From CAYZUC01 sp964481705 (lineage in GTDB: Bacteria > Bacillota > Clostridia > Lachnospirales > Lachnospiraceae): a stretch of 29,951 nt of DNA. The notes below the pieces were generated by a model. It saw only the letters and a program-made list of their open reading frames with translations. It did not search any database and was not told the origin of the DNA. Both the position numbers and the translations under genes were made by a program. The first letter of the stretch is position 1. Every line of letters begins with the position of its first letter. Below, piece by piece: positions 7,429 to 15,096 of this stretch. The stretch covers positions 1 through 29,951 of the forward strand of contig CAYZUC010000029.1 of assembly GCA_964481705.1 (NCBI GenBank), in the 5' to 3' direction.

Positions 7429-7457
7429 ATTCTATCACCGAAGTATTTATCTGTCAA
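7429..7457 (-). promoter_or_regulatory. Sigma-A promoter of marR
   Basis: TTGACA (7452-7457), a 17-base spacer and TAGAAT (7429-7434). The -35 overlaps the stop codon of the upstream acetyltransferase. The spacer contains ATAAATACTTCG (7439-7450), repeated before the first ATPase gene. Confidence 0.75.
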
Positions 7458-8011
7458 TAAAAACTTTTTTGCTCTTTTTTCCACTGTTCTCTTGTAAGAA
7501 AAGTGAAGTGCTCTGTTCTCACATCGCCCATTAATTCACACGGTTTATTCTCTTCTGTATGATGATATCGAAATCCACATTTTTCCTGACAGCGTTTCGA
7601 TTTTTCATTGCCATCGTAATAGCCACACCACATAGCTTGAAAATCAAGCTCTTCAAAGACATATCTCTGCATCTGACGAACAGCTTCCGGAATATATCCC
7701 TTTCCCCAAAACGGAACTCCTATCCAGTATCCGACTTCAATCTCGTCTTTGTTTGCCTTAGTATGTGACTGCATCGGCGGAATCAGTCCAATACTACCTA
7801 TTGCTACATTATCTTCTTTTAAACAAACTGCATAAGTATCAGGTGCCGATAAAGGTCCATGAATGATTTCCAGACTGTTCTCCACACTGGTATGAACCGG
7901 CCATCCTGCAATCGGACCCACTTGAGGGTCTTTCGCATATTGATATAGACTTTCTGCGTCCGAATCCTCCCATGGTCGTAGCAGCAATCGTTCTGTTTCA
8001 AATTGTTTCAT
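7454..8011 (-). CDS. GNAT acetyltransferase, RimJ/RimL type
   Basis: 185 residues starting MKQFETERLLLRPWEDSDAE, a typical RimJ/RimL-like opening. The acetyl-CoA loop is in GVPFWGKGYIPEAVRQM (about 100-116), and the C-terminal strand and helix NEKSKRCQEKCGFRY are conserved in the family. It should transfer acetyl from acetyl-CoA to an N-terminus or small amine; the substrate is unknown. The frame is open 24 codons further upstream, but that extension (MNFSHGKFVLAPK...) is translated from the dispersed repeat. The start at 8011 is chosen because GGAG, the edge of the repeat, lies nine bases upstream and the family homology begins there. Confidence 0.9.
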   Translation of the reverse strand: MKQFETERLLLRPWEDSDAESLYQYAKDPQVGPIAGWPVHTSVENSLEIIHGPLSAPDTYAVCLKEDNVAIGSIGLIPPMQSHTKANKDEIEVGYWIGVPFWGKGYIPEAVRQMQRYVFEELDFQAMWCGYYDGNEKSKRCQEKCGFRYHHTEENKPCELMGDVRTEHFTFLTREQWKKEQKSFY

Positions 8012-8018
8012 ATAAATC

Positions 8019-8095
8019 TCCATTCTTGCTAATACACCGCAAACTTTGGGCGCAAGCACAAATTTGCCGTGTGAAAAATTCATTTTTCACACTAT
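8019..8095 (-). repeat. Dispersed 77-bp repeat, copy 2
   Basis: Differs at one base from copy 3 (20140-20216). Read on the minus strand it starts with a hairpin with perfect 10-bp arms GTGTGAAAAA/TTTTTCACAC (8069-8092). It continues with a segment able to pair CTTGC with GCAAG and CGCC with GGCG, and ends in AGAATGGA, which provides the Shine-Dalgarno of the acetyltransferase. The flanks share no similarity with the other copies. Confidence 0.9.
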
Positions 8096-8169
8096 TCCTC
8101 TTACTTTCATACATGTTATCTGTTTAAGATCGTATAAAGATTGATGCTTAACACTTGGTTATCACAAGA

Positions 8170-8562
8170 TTAAAATTGATATACCTCAGGTGCTTTTGTA
8201 AATGAACAAAACGTAGCAACTGCATTTTTCAGGTAAAGCACTTGTGTATTCGGATCATTCTCATCATACATATGGCGTAAATCCGTATACTCATCCAGCA
8301 TGGATTTCTTTGCTTCTACACGATCATCTTCTACCAATTCTGCAGTAATACGAAGCCACTCCCCATCCTTAAAAGCACAAATTTCGCATTTTGGATTCGC
8401 AGCAATCTGTTTTGAGACAGACTTTGATTTTCCTGTCTGAATGTACAGCTTACCTTCAAAAATATGTACGGTTCCAAATGGACGCACATGTGGTTGATCT
8501 CCCTCCACGGTTGCTAAATAATAGGTACCCGCTGATTTCAAAAACTCACTCACTTTTTTCAT
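8170..8562 (-). CDS. Pyridoxamine 5'-phosphate oxidase-like FMN-binding protein
   Basis: 130 residues from the ATG at 8562, chosen for AAAGGAGG nine bases upstream; an in-frame ATG lies 11 codons earlier. The split-barrel fold signature is visible: YYLATVEGDQPHVRPFG (strands 1 and 2), KLYIQTGKSKSVSKQIAANPKCEICAF (FMN phosphate-contacting KSKSV) and a C-terminal FCSFTKAPEVYQF. These proteins bind FMN or a similar cofactor and reduce small substrates; it is not the biosynthetic PdxH. The gene starts one base after the stop of the acyltransferase gene, whose last codons contain the ribosome site, so they are coupled. Confidence 0.88.
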   Translation of the reverse strand: MKKVSEFLKSAGTYYLATVEGDQPHVRPFGTVHIFEGKLYIQTGKSKSVSKQIAANPKCEICAFKDGEWLRITAELVEDDRVEAKKSMLDEYTDLRHMYDENDPNTQVLYLKNAVATFCSFTKAPEVYQF

Positions 8563-8563
8563 T

Positions 8564-9814
8564 CTAATTTCCTCCTTTTGCTTTCTCTGTATCATATTGA
8601 TAGTAATACTCTCCTACAAATTGCATCCTGGTAGGAGAAAAAGCTCTCTTTCCTGTATAAATATAGTAACAGCACTCTCTATTGGAGAGTACGATACAAG
8701 TTCCTTTCTTTCGATATTGATATTCTGTCTGTACCGATTCCCTGCTCTTATGTGGAAAATCAATTACCCTATCTCCAATTTTTAAAGAAAAGCATGTCTC
8801 ATTCACATTTAGTATTCCATCTCCCAATGAAACAAATCCTTTGGCATTTGGTAACGCTTCTACCGTCACATTGTATGTTTCGTTGATTGATTGTTGTTCC
8901 AGTTGGTGAATTGTCTCTCTACGTTCCCATTCATACCAATCCGGAATTGATAAGGGGATTTCCCTGTTACCTTTTTGTATTAACATTCCATCAGGTGTCA
9001 ATTCCCAGTGAGCTCCACAGCATTTACAAAACAGTTCGACTCCGCTACTGTCCATTACCCCTTGCTCCTTACAATGATAACACTGATAAAGCGGAAAATG
9101 AAGTCCCTTCGCACGCTCTGGCTCTGTAATCTGAATCTTTTGCTGCTTCTGCCAATGATATTCATCATAAGTCAGCTTCTCCTCGATTACTTTTTGAACG
9201 TCTGATTCCTCTGCCTTCGCCAGTTGTTCTGTTGTATAGATACACTCCAGAGTAGCTTCCATCTTGGTCCTTCTGGTATGCTCTTCATCCCAAAACGGAT
9301 TTGCCAGATAACTGCCATGTATACTAAGAGTCACTACAGGTACCTGCATCAGTTTTGCCAGCTTTCCAATGTTCTGAGGAATATACGAGGTTGTACCTAC
9401 ATTGGAATGTCTAGACTCTGGAAACACGACCACAATCTGTTTTTTTGAAAGTGCATACTTGATATTTCGAACAACAGAATAATCAGATACGAAACGACGT
9501 TTCCCTATACATCCAACTCCACGATAAAGCCAATCTCCAAAAGCAGCAAAACCTTCCATATCTGAAACATAATTAGCTCTATGAGGATACACTGCAAGAG
9601 GAGCAATATAATAGTCCGAGAAACCTTGATGTGTCGAAATGACAAGATATGGAGGCTTTAATCCCTCCATTTTACTTTTCGTAATTTTTAAATCGAATTT
9701 TCTAGTGGCAAGATAAGACACACCCCATATTAGCGGTAACAAAAAAGGATATTGTTTCACTGGTCTACGATTCATAGGAAATGGAGTCATATCTGCTCTT
9801 TTATTATCCAGCAT
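8564..9814 (-). CDS. PlsC-like acyltransferase with a zinc-ribbon insert
   Basis: 416 residues. Residues about 45-215 carry the 1-acyl-glycerol-3-phosphate acyltransferase motifs: HQGFSD (HxxxxD, catalytic, about 62-67), RFVSDYS in the middle and VVVFPES(R) (motif III, about 129-135). After this comes a four-cysteine region (CYHCKEQG, then CKCCGAHW, about 245-275), a probable zinc ribbon, and a C-terminal beta-rich domain I do not recognise. It would act at the membrane face on an acyl donor and a phospholipid precursor or other acceptor. GGAGG lies six bases before the ATG. It overlaps the end of the broken GH43 gene by 11 bases, so it depended on that gene for coupling. Confidence 0.82.
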   Translation of the reverse strand: MLDNKRADMTPFPMNRRPVKQYPFLLPLIWGVSYLATRKFDLKITKSKMEGLKPPYLVISTHQGFSDYYIAPLAVYPHRANYVSDMEGFAAFGDWLYRGVGCIGKRRFVSDYSVVRNIKYALSKKQIVVVFPESRHSNVGTTSYIPQNIGKLAKLMQVPVVTLSIHGSYLANPFWDEEHTRRTKMEATLECIYTTEQLAKAEESDVQKVIEEKLTYDEYHWQKQQKIQITEPERAKGLHFPLYQCYHCKEQGVMDSSGVELFCKCCGAHWELTPDGMLIQKGNREIPLSIPDWYEWERRETIHQLEQQSINETYNVTVEALPNAKGFVSLGDGILNVNETCFSLKIGDRVIDFPHKSRESVQTEYQYRKKGTCIVLSNRECCYYIYTGKRAFSPTRMQFVGEYYYQYDTEKAKGGN

Positions 9815-11345
9815 GATAGTCCTCCATCGGTTTTATTTTGAAATCACGAAAAGCTGCACTTCCCCCAGCTTTCTCCGTTGCGTAACAAAACAGTCCAAAT
9901 CTGCAGCCACAAAAATGATCTAATTTGAAATATAACTGATGGGTAACCCCAATTTGTTTCCATCCATTTTCTGTCTCATAGTAGAACTTCGCTTCATCCT
10001 TCATTTGTTGAAAATTCAAGTAAGTCTTCAAACGTATCTGCTCGGAACTTAATTTCATTCTCTCGTACTCAACTTCAGTACCTTTATCACCATTTATATC
10101 CGGTTTTCCAACCATAACCAGATACATTCCATCAAACTCTCTTTTTAATGCAGTAAATGCATAACATCCTTGAAAAGCACAGATTCCGGCATAATCCCCA
10201 ATGTTCATATTTGTGCCATCCACGCTTACCTCTGCATAACAGTCTGGAAAGATGGTTCGCTGTGTAAGTGTATTAATCGCACTTTCCAGTCCAAGACTGC
10301 GTCTGCCTGTTTTAATTCTAAACTCTCCATTTTTAGAAGCAGACCACAGATTCTCATCCGGTTCATGGTTAAATTCCCAAGCCTCTTTCAGGTGTATCCT
10401 TCCATCCGAATCCGGTATGTACCGAAAATCATCATCCGCATATAAAGCCTTATACTGATATTCCGGTTTCGTACTTTTTGTATTAATTTCGATGGGAGCC
10501 TTTCCATCCATTCCAAATACAGGAAAATCATTCTTCCACTGAATAGGAACCAGAACAGGAACCCTCCCAACTGCGCCACGATCTTGAAATAGAATACTAT
10601 ACCATGTTCCATCTGGAGTATCTACAATCCCTCCTTAAGCCACTCCTTGATTACAATAATTCAAGTCATCACTCAATACATCACCACCTAGGAATTCGCC
10701 TTCTAAGCTTTCGGACATAAAGCAGGCCTCTCTTCGAAACCACTTTTCTCCTGGTGCATGAATAAGAAATACATAGTATTTTCCACCTATCTTATAGAAG
10801 TGGGAACCCTCATAACCCAGAATGAACTTGTCCCTTTCAGATATAATTACGCGATTCAATCCGCCCTGTCGTGGACCGCTTAAATCTTCATTCAGCTCTG
10901 TTAAATGAATCTCCGTATTTCCATATACAAGGTACGCTCTATCGTCATCATCAAAGAAAAGAGAACAATCATGGTAGAATCCTTCTATATGCTGCATCTT
11001 CCATTCGCCCTCTATCCGATCTGCTGTATACAGGTACGTCTTACCGGTATCATTTGCAACAAAGCACACATAGAATCGATCATGATGAAAACGTATCGAA
11101 GCTGCCCACATTCCCTTTCCATAGATGCCTGTTTGATCAAGAAGTCTCTGTCCCGATGTACTATCTAAATGCTCAAAAACACGACCAGCTATCTCCCAAT
11201 GTATTAAGTCATAAGAACGCAAAATCACACCACCAGGCATAAAATGCATGGTGGTGCTGATCATATAGTAGGTATCTTCCACCCGGATAACATCCGGATC
11301 TGGAAAATCCATCTTTATTATTGGATTTGTCTCCATCTTTTGCAT
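9804..11345 (-). pseudogene. GH43 glycosidase (beta-xylosidase/arabinofuranosidase type) interrupted by one stop codon
   Basis: A single frame of 514 codons holds a complete GH43 enzyme except for TAA at 10635-10637 (codon 237). The first part (11345-10635, 236 residues) has the five-bladed propeller with the family's catalytic positions: FPDPDVI (base Asp, about 14-20), FYHDCSLFF (Asp) and YEGSHFY (acid Glu). The stop falls in CNQGVA-stop-GGIVDTPDGTWYS, where family members normally have Gln, so CAA became TAA. After it the same frame continues with the rest of the propeller and a C-terminal concanavalin-like sandwich (ATG at 10511, about 235 residues). The enzyme would release xylose or arabinose from plant glycans. 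The short product would lack the last propeller blade and is probably inactive. Confidence 0.85.
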
Positions 11346-11358
11346 GAATCATCCTCTA

Positions 11359-11622
11359 CTAGATTCGCCAGTATTCTGATCCATCTGTCTGACGTCCCAG
11401 AAAACCATAGTCTACAAGTTCTCGTCTTAGGAGAAAGAAATCTCCAAAGGAGTGCCACTGTTCACAGATTTCATTCACCTGTTTCTCAGTATATGTTACA
11501 CCAGATTCGAACTTATTTGCAAGGTATTCCAGTACCGCCTTTCTTGCTTTTATCTTGCTTGGTAATTGAACAATCTTTCCTGACTCGTCCAAAAAAGCTT
11601 CCATTCTAATTTTCTTTTCCAT
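11359..11622 (-). CDS. DUF2087 domain protein
   Basis: 87 residues forming one DUF2087 domain: FLDESGKIVQLPSKIKARKAVLEYLANKF, GVTYTEKQVNEICEQWHSFGDFFLLRRELVDYGFLGRQTDGSEYWRI. The fold is helical and wing-like. The domain is often attached to helix-turn-helix regulators; here it stands alone. Function is unknown, nucleic-acid binding is likely. It is the first gene of a cluster with the GH43, PlsC-like and PNPOx-like genes (13 bases to the GH43 start). It has its own promoter (11674-11702) with an upstream palindrome shared with the GIY-YIG gene. The ribosome site is modest (GGAAAGTGAG). Confidence 0.85.
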   Translation of the reverse strand: MEKKIRMEAFLDESGKIVQLPSKIKARKAVLEYLANKFESGVTYTEKQVNEICEQWHSFGDFFLLRRELVDYGFLGRQTDGSEYWRI

Positions 11623-11673
11623 CGTAGATTACTCACTTTCCTAAGAATACTCGTCTAATATCTTTCAAAAGTA

Positions 11674-11702
11674 AGTATATTCTTTAACGTAACGAGGAAC
11701 AA
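11674..11702 (-). promoter_or_regulatory. Promoter of the DUF2087-GH43 cluster
   Basis: TTGTTC (11697-11702), a 17-base spacer and TATACT (11674-11679) on the minus strand. One base upstream of the -35 is the palindrome at 11704-11716. The same arrangement occurs before the GIY-YIG gene. Confidence 0.65.
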
Positions 11703-11703
11703 C

Positions 11704-11716
11704 CTACGCTTCGTAG
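11704..11716. promoter_or_regulatory. 13-bp palindrome CTACGnnnCGTAG, site 1
   Basis: Inverted repeat CTACG-CTT-CGTAG directly upstream of the -35 of the DUF2087 promoter. It is matched by site 2 at 15525-15537. Its position fits an activator-binding site. Confidence 0.55.
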
Positions 11717-11728
11717 TATAGCTTTGGA

Positions 11729-11929
11729 TTAATTAAGATCCAGTTCGGGTGGTTCATCCAGATGTTCCGAAACATACTTTCCATTTTTCTTTCTTTGTCT
11801 AATACATTCGGTCAACAGATACTCAATCTGACCGTTAACAGAACGGAAATCATCCTCAGCCCATGCGGCAATGGCGTCGTACAGCTTTCCGGATAATCTG
11901 AGTGGAACTTGCTTTTTTCCGGACTCCAT
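11729..11929 (-). CDS. Arc-type ribbon-helix-helix protein
   Basis: 66 residues. The N-terminal PLRLSGKLYDAIAAWAEDDFRSVNGQIEYLLTECI fits the beta-alpha-alpha fold of Arc/MetJ-type DNA-binding proteins (strand about 8-13, helices about 14-25 and 29-45). The acidic tail (EHLDEPPELDLN) is disordered-looking. Its ATG overlaps the stop of the SPFH gene (TAATG), so translation is coupled. Small RHH proteins following an SPFH protein are a recurring pair in Firmicutes as I know it; the RHH protein may regulate the pair. Tandem TGATATCA sites in the promoter upstream of the SPFH gene are candidate operators. Confidence 0.83.
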   Translation of the reverse strand: MESGKKQVPLRLSGKLYDAIAAWAEDDFRSVNGQIEYLLTECIRQRKKNGKYVSEHLDEPPELDLN

Positions 11930-12924
11930 TAATAAATCGTTCCCGTATTCACGATTGGCTGTGTATCATGATTGCCGCATAATACAACCAATAAATTTGA
12001 AACCATAGCTGCTTTTCGTTCCTCATCCAACTCTACAATCTGATTCTCACTTAATTTGTCGAGTGCCATCTCTACCATGCCGACTGCACCATCAACAATC
12101 ATCTTTCTTGCATCAATAATCGCTGAAGCCTGTTGTCTCTGAAGCATTACTGCAGCAATTTCTGTTGCGTACGCCAGATAAGTGATTCTTGCTTCGATGA
12201 TTTCCAGACCTGCCGGTTCTACTTTCTGTTGAATCTCCTCTCGAATACGAGCAGCAACCACTTCACTGGAGCCTCGTAAACTTCCCTCATCGGCAACGCC
12301 ATCACCGGTGGTATCTACGTTAGGTGATACATCATAAGGATAAATGCGTACAATATTTCTCAATGCACTGTCACACTGTAATGAAAGATACTCCATATAA
12401 TTATCTACATTAAATACTGCTTTTGCTGTATCCGTAACTCTCCACATAACAGCAATTCCAATTTCCACCGGGTTACCCAGACAATCATTGATCTTTTGAC
12501 GATTATTATTGAGAGTCATGATTTTCAGAGAAATCTTCTTATTTACTACTTCCACGGTCTGTGCTCCATTGAGTCCGGTTGCTATCTGGATTGCATTTTT
12601 TGCCACATCACCACTCTGACTAAGCTTCGTCTTGGCAGCAGGGTTAACTGCTGTACAGAAGGGATTTACAAAATAAAACCCATCTTCTCTCAAGGTTCCA
12701 ATGTATTTACCAAACAAAGTAAGCACAAGCGCCTCCTGAGGTTTTAACACCTTCAGTCCAAGATAAGGAATCCAGCCTAACGTAACCCAGATAATACTGA
12801 TTACCATCAGAACAGGACTCTTCATTGCTCCAATGACTATTCCTACAATAGATAGTAAGTATAGAACGGTCGTCGCAATCAGTACCAGCATACCATTCTT
12901 TTTATGTTCTAATTTTTTCTCCAT
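11929..12924 (-). CDS. SPFH (band 7) domain membrane protein
   Basis: 331 residues. Two hydrophobic segments at about 13-34 and 37-57 anchor the N-terminus. The SPFH domain follows (LKVLKPQEALVLTLFGKYIGTLREDGFYFVNPFC, about 58-91; NPVEIGIAVMWRVTDTAKAVFNVDNYMEYL, about 150-180). A long helix ends it (IIEARITYLAYATEIAAVMLQRQQASAIIDARKMIVDGAV). SPFH proteins form large ring or cage oligomers at membranes; the specific role is unknown. AGGAGG lies upstream of the start. The promoter at 13008-13036 gives a leader of about 75 bases. It is coupled to the ribbon-helix-helix gene. Confidence 0.92.
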   Translation of the reverse strand: MEKKLEHKKNGMLVLIATTVLYLLSIVGIVIGAMKSPVLMVISIIWVTLGWIPYLGLKVLKPQEALVLTLFGKYIGTLREDGFYFVNPFCTAVNPAAKTKLSQSGDVAKNAIQIATGLNGAQTVEVVNKKISLKIMTLNNNRQKINDCLGNPVEIGIAVMWRVTDTAKAVFNVDNYMEYLSLQCDSALRNIVRIYPYDVSPNVDTTGDGVADEGSLRGSSEVVAARIREEIQQKVEPAGLEIIEARITYLAYATEIAAVMLQRQQASAIIDARKMIVDGAVGMVEMALDKLSENQIVELDEERKAAMVSNLLVVLCGNHDTQPIVNTGTIY

Positions 12925-13007
12925 GAGAATTTCCTCCTTGTGTTGAATCTGTGGTTTATGAGCTACCGTCGTATGCTGTTACCACTTTTTATTTTTGTTA
13001 TATTGAT

Positions 13008-13036
13008 ATGATATCATTTTGATATCATTCTGTCAA
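13008..13036 (-). promoter_or_regulatory. Promoter of the SPFH gene with tandem TGATATCA palindromes
   Basis: TTGACA (13031-13036), a 17-base spacer and TATCAT (13008-13013). The spacer and -10 contain two copies of the self-complementary octamer TGATATCA separated by three bases. A repressor bound there would block the promoter; the downstream RHH protein is a candidate. Confidence 0.7.
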
Positions 13037-13066
13037 TACAATTTATTCTCATGAATAAGAAATATA

Positions 13067-13588
13067 TCAGCAGAAACTTGCCTCATGAATCCAGCTCGAA
13101 ATAGCATCTGCAAGGATCATTTGTTGTTTTAATACAGCCAAACCGGTTTTGGGGATCTCATCAAGGTTCTTCTTCTCCTCATAACTGGTTAGTAATTCTC
13201 TCTTTAGCTCTTCTATCCCCATTTCCATCTGTTGCAAATAATTCTTCTGTTCTACATAATCTAAATTTTGCAAATTAACAATTACTGCATTAAAATCAAG
13301 AAAAAAATGAATTGGTTTCCTTGATATCTCATCCATAAGTTCCTTCCAAACCGTTTTGCCTTCCTCAGTAATTGAATAAATCACCTTATCAGCCTTGTTT
13401 TCTCCCTGAACCGTAGTACTTTCAATAAGTCCCTTTTTTTTCAACTGAATCACTTTCTTATAAATCGATGGTGTACTGATTTTTACCCAGTCTGAAATAT
13501 TTCTGTATTCGATTAATTTCTGAATATCATATGCACTCAATGACTCATTCTTTAACATTCCTAATACGATAAGGTCGATAGTCGCCAT
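13067..13588 (-). CDS. PadR family transcriptional regulator
   Basis: 173 residues. The winged helix at about 1-85 has the PadR pattern: MATIDLIVLGMLKNESLSAYDIQKLI, then STPSIYKKVIQLKKKGLIES and VIYSITEEGKTVW. The C-terminal region (about 100-173) is the helical PadR_C dimerisation domain. AGGAGG precedes the ATG. It is divergent from the MATE exporter, and both promoters are covered by two identical palindromes, so it most likely represses the exporter and itself until a drug-like ligand binds. Confidence 0.93.
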   Translation of the reverse strand: MATIDLIVLGMLKNESLSAYDIQKLIEYRNISDWVKISTPSIYKKVIQLKKKGLIESTTVQGENKADKVIYSITEEGKTVWKELMDEISRKPIHFFLDFNAVIVNLQNLDYVEQKNYLQQMEMGIEELKRELLTSYEEKKNLDEIPKTGLAVLKQQMILADAISSWIHEASFC

Positions 13589-13640
13589 CTTTATCCTCCT
13601 TCATTTAACTGTATTTCTATTATAAATTATAAATTTTTTA

Positions 13641-13669
13641 TTGACATGTACTATAAATTATAGTACTAT
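13641..13669 (+). promoter_or_regulatory. Promoter of the MATE gene
   Basis: TTGACA (13641-13646), a 17-base spacer and TACTAT (13664-13669). Operator 1 (13649-13665) fills the spacer and touches the -10. Confidence 0.75.
13649..13665. promoter_or_regulatory. PadR operator 1, TACTATAAATTATAGTA
   Basis: Perfect inverted repeat with 8-bp arms and one central base, identical to operator 2. It overlaps the MATE promoter and the -10 of the opposite PadR promoter. Confidence 0.75.
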
Positions 13670-13685
13670 ACTTTTTGTTTTGCAA
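13657..13685 (-). promoter_or_regulatory. Promoter of the padR-type gene
   Basis: TTGCAA (13680-13685), a 17-base spacer and TATAAT (13657-13662) on the minus strand. The -10 lies inside operator 1 and the -35 abuts operator 2. Confidence 0.6.
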
Positions 13686-13702
13686 TACTATAAATTATAG
13701 TA
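13686..13702. promoter_or_regulatory. PadR operator 2, TACTATAAATTATAGTA
   Basis: Identical to operator 1, centred 37 bp away. A weaker relative sharing the TATAAATTATA core lies at 13618-13634, close to the padR start. Confidence 0.7.
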
Positions 13703-13732
13703 CATATGTGTACACAAAAGGAGGATTTCATT

Positions 13733-15088
13733 ATGAACGAACCAAACAAAAAAATGGAACTTTTAGGAATCGTTCCGATTCCTAAAGCACTACTGGCACT
13801 TGGACTCCCAACCATGGTCGGAATGTTGATTAATGCTCTCTACAACTTGGTTGACACTTACTTTGTTGGGGGACTTGGAACCAACCAGATGGGAGCGGTC
13901 ACCGTCGCATTCCCTTTAGGACAGATCATTGTAGGATTAGGATTGCTCTTTGGAAACGGAGCTGCTGCATACCTTTCACGATTACTTGGTCACGGAGACA
14001 GAGAAATGGCGAACAAGGTCGCAAGTACTGCAATATACAGCAGCATTGGCTTTGGAATCATATGTATTGTAGGCTCTTTGATTTTTCTTCGCCCAATTTT
14101 GGCAAGGCTTGGAGCTAACGAAGATATCATGTCTTATGCGCTCACTTATACTTCAATTTACATCACTTTTTCCATATTTAATGTTTTTAATGTTACCATG
14201 AATAACATCGTATCCAGTGAAGGTGCTGCGAAAACAGCCATGTACACACTTATATGTGGAGCTCTGTTAAATGTAGTTCTAGATCCAATTCTCATCTATA
14301 CTCTTCACATGGGAATCGCAGGTGCTGCTATCGCTACTGCAATATCACAGGTTGTTTCCACAATCGTATATCTGATTTACATTCTGCAAAAGAAAAGCAT
14401 TTTTTCATTTCGTATCAATGCGTATCATATTGGAAATGGAATCATGGCAGAGATTCTCAAGATTGGTATTCCTACAATGTTGTTCCAGATTCTGACGAGC
14501 TTCTCCATTGCAATGATTAATAATTCAGCAAAAGAATATGGCAATTCAGCACTCGCAGCAATGGGACCTGTTACAAAGATTATGACAGTCGGAACATTGA
14601 TTGTATTTGGATTTTTAAAAGGATTTCAACCAATTGCAGGATTCAGTTATGGTGCAAAAAAATATGACCGCCTAATGGAGGCCATCAAAACCTCTATTAT
14701 TTGGTCATCTGTTTTCTGTGTTATCTTTGGATTAATAGCCGCAGTCTTTTCATCCAGTATAGTTTCTTTATTTACCAAAAATGATTTGGATATGATTCAA
14801 ACCGGTTCTCTAGCCTTACGAACCAATGGAATCTCCTTTATCCTCTTTGGGTTCTATACTGTTTATTCCTTTCTATTTCTCGTCATGGGAAAGGCAAAGG
14901 AAGGTTGTTTTCTCGGTGCCTGTAGACAGGGGATCTGTTTTCTGCCCACAATTCTGATTTTACCAAACCTTTGGGGATTAAACGGAGTTCTCTTTGCTCA
15001 ACCGGCCGCTGACGTACTTACCGCCATCATTACTCTATTTATGGCAATTAGTCTGCATAAAAAACTAGCTTTTGAACTAAAGAGATAG
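13733..15088 (+). CDS. MATE family multidrug efflux transporter
   Basis: 451 residues from the ATG at 13733, chosen for AAAGGAGG eight bases upstream; an ATG nine codons earlier lacks one. About twelve hydrophobic helices form two MatE halves: the first opens with ALLALGLPTMVGMLINALYNLVDTYFVG, the second with EILKIGIPTMLFQILTSFSIAMINNSA. KGFQPIAGFSYGAKKYDRL is a family-typical loop. It exports cationic drugs or dyes using Na+ or H+; the substrate is not known. It is controlled by the divergent PadR regulator through two operators. It is the only complete rightward gene besides the cupin gene, and its end is 8 bases from the end of the GIY-YIG gene. Confidence 0.95.
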   Translation: MNEPNKKMELLGIVPIPKALLALGLPTMVGMLINALYNLVDTYFVGGLGTNQMGAVTVAFPLGQIIVGLGLLFGNGAAAYLSRLLGHGDREMANKVASTAIYSSIGFGIICIVGSLIFLRPILARLGANEDIMSYALTYTSIYITFSIFNVFNVTMNNIVSSEGAAKTAMYTLICGALLNVVLDPILIYTLHMGIAGAAIATAISQVVSTIVYLIYILQKKSIFSFRINAYHIGNGIMAEILKIGIPTMLFQILTSFSIAMINNSAKEYGNSALAAMGPVTKIMTVGTLIVFGFLKGFQPIAGFSYGAKKYDRLMEAIKTSIIWSSVFCVIFGLIAAVFSSSIVSLFTKNDLDMIQTGSLALRTNGISFILFGFYTVYSFLFLVMGKAKEGCFLGACRQGICFLPTILILPNLWGLNGVLFAQPAADVLTAIITLFMAISLHKKLAFELKR

Positions 15089-15096
15089 GCTCACGA

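Noticed and set aside
10388..10612. 74-residue frame starting just after the GH43 stop codon
   Set aside because: It is in another frame than the GH43 protein, while the original frame keeps clear family similarity across the region. It is a shadow of the broken gene.
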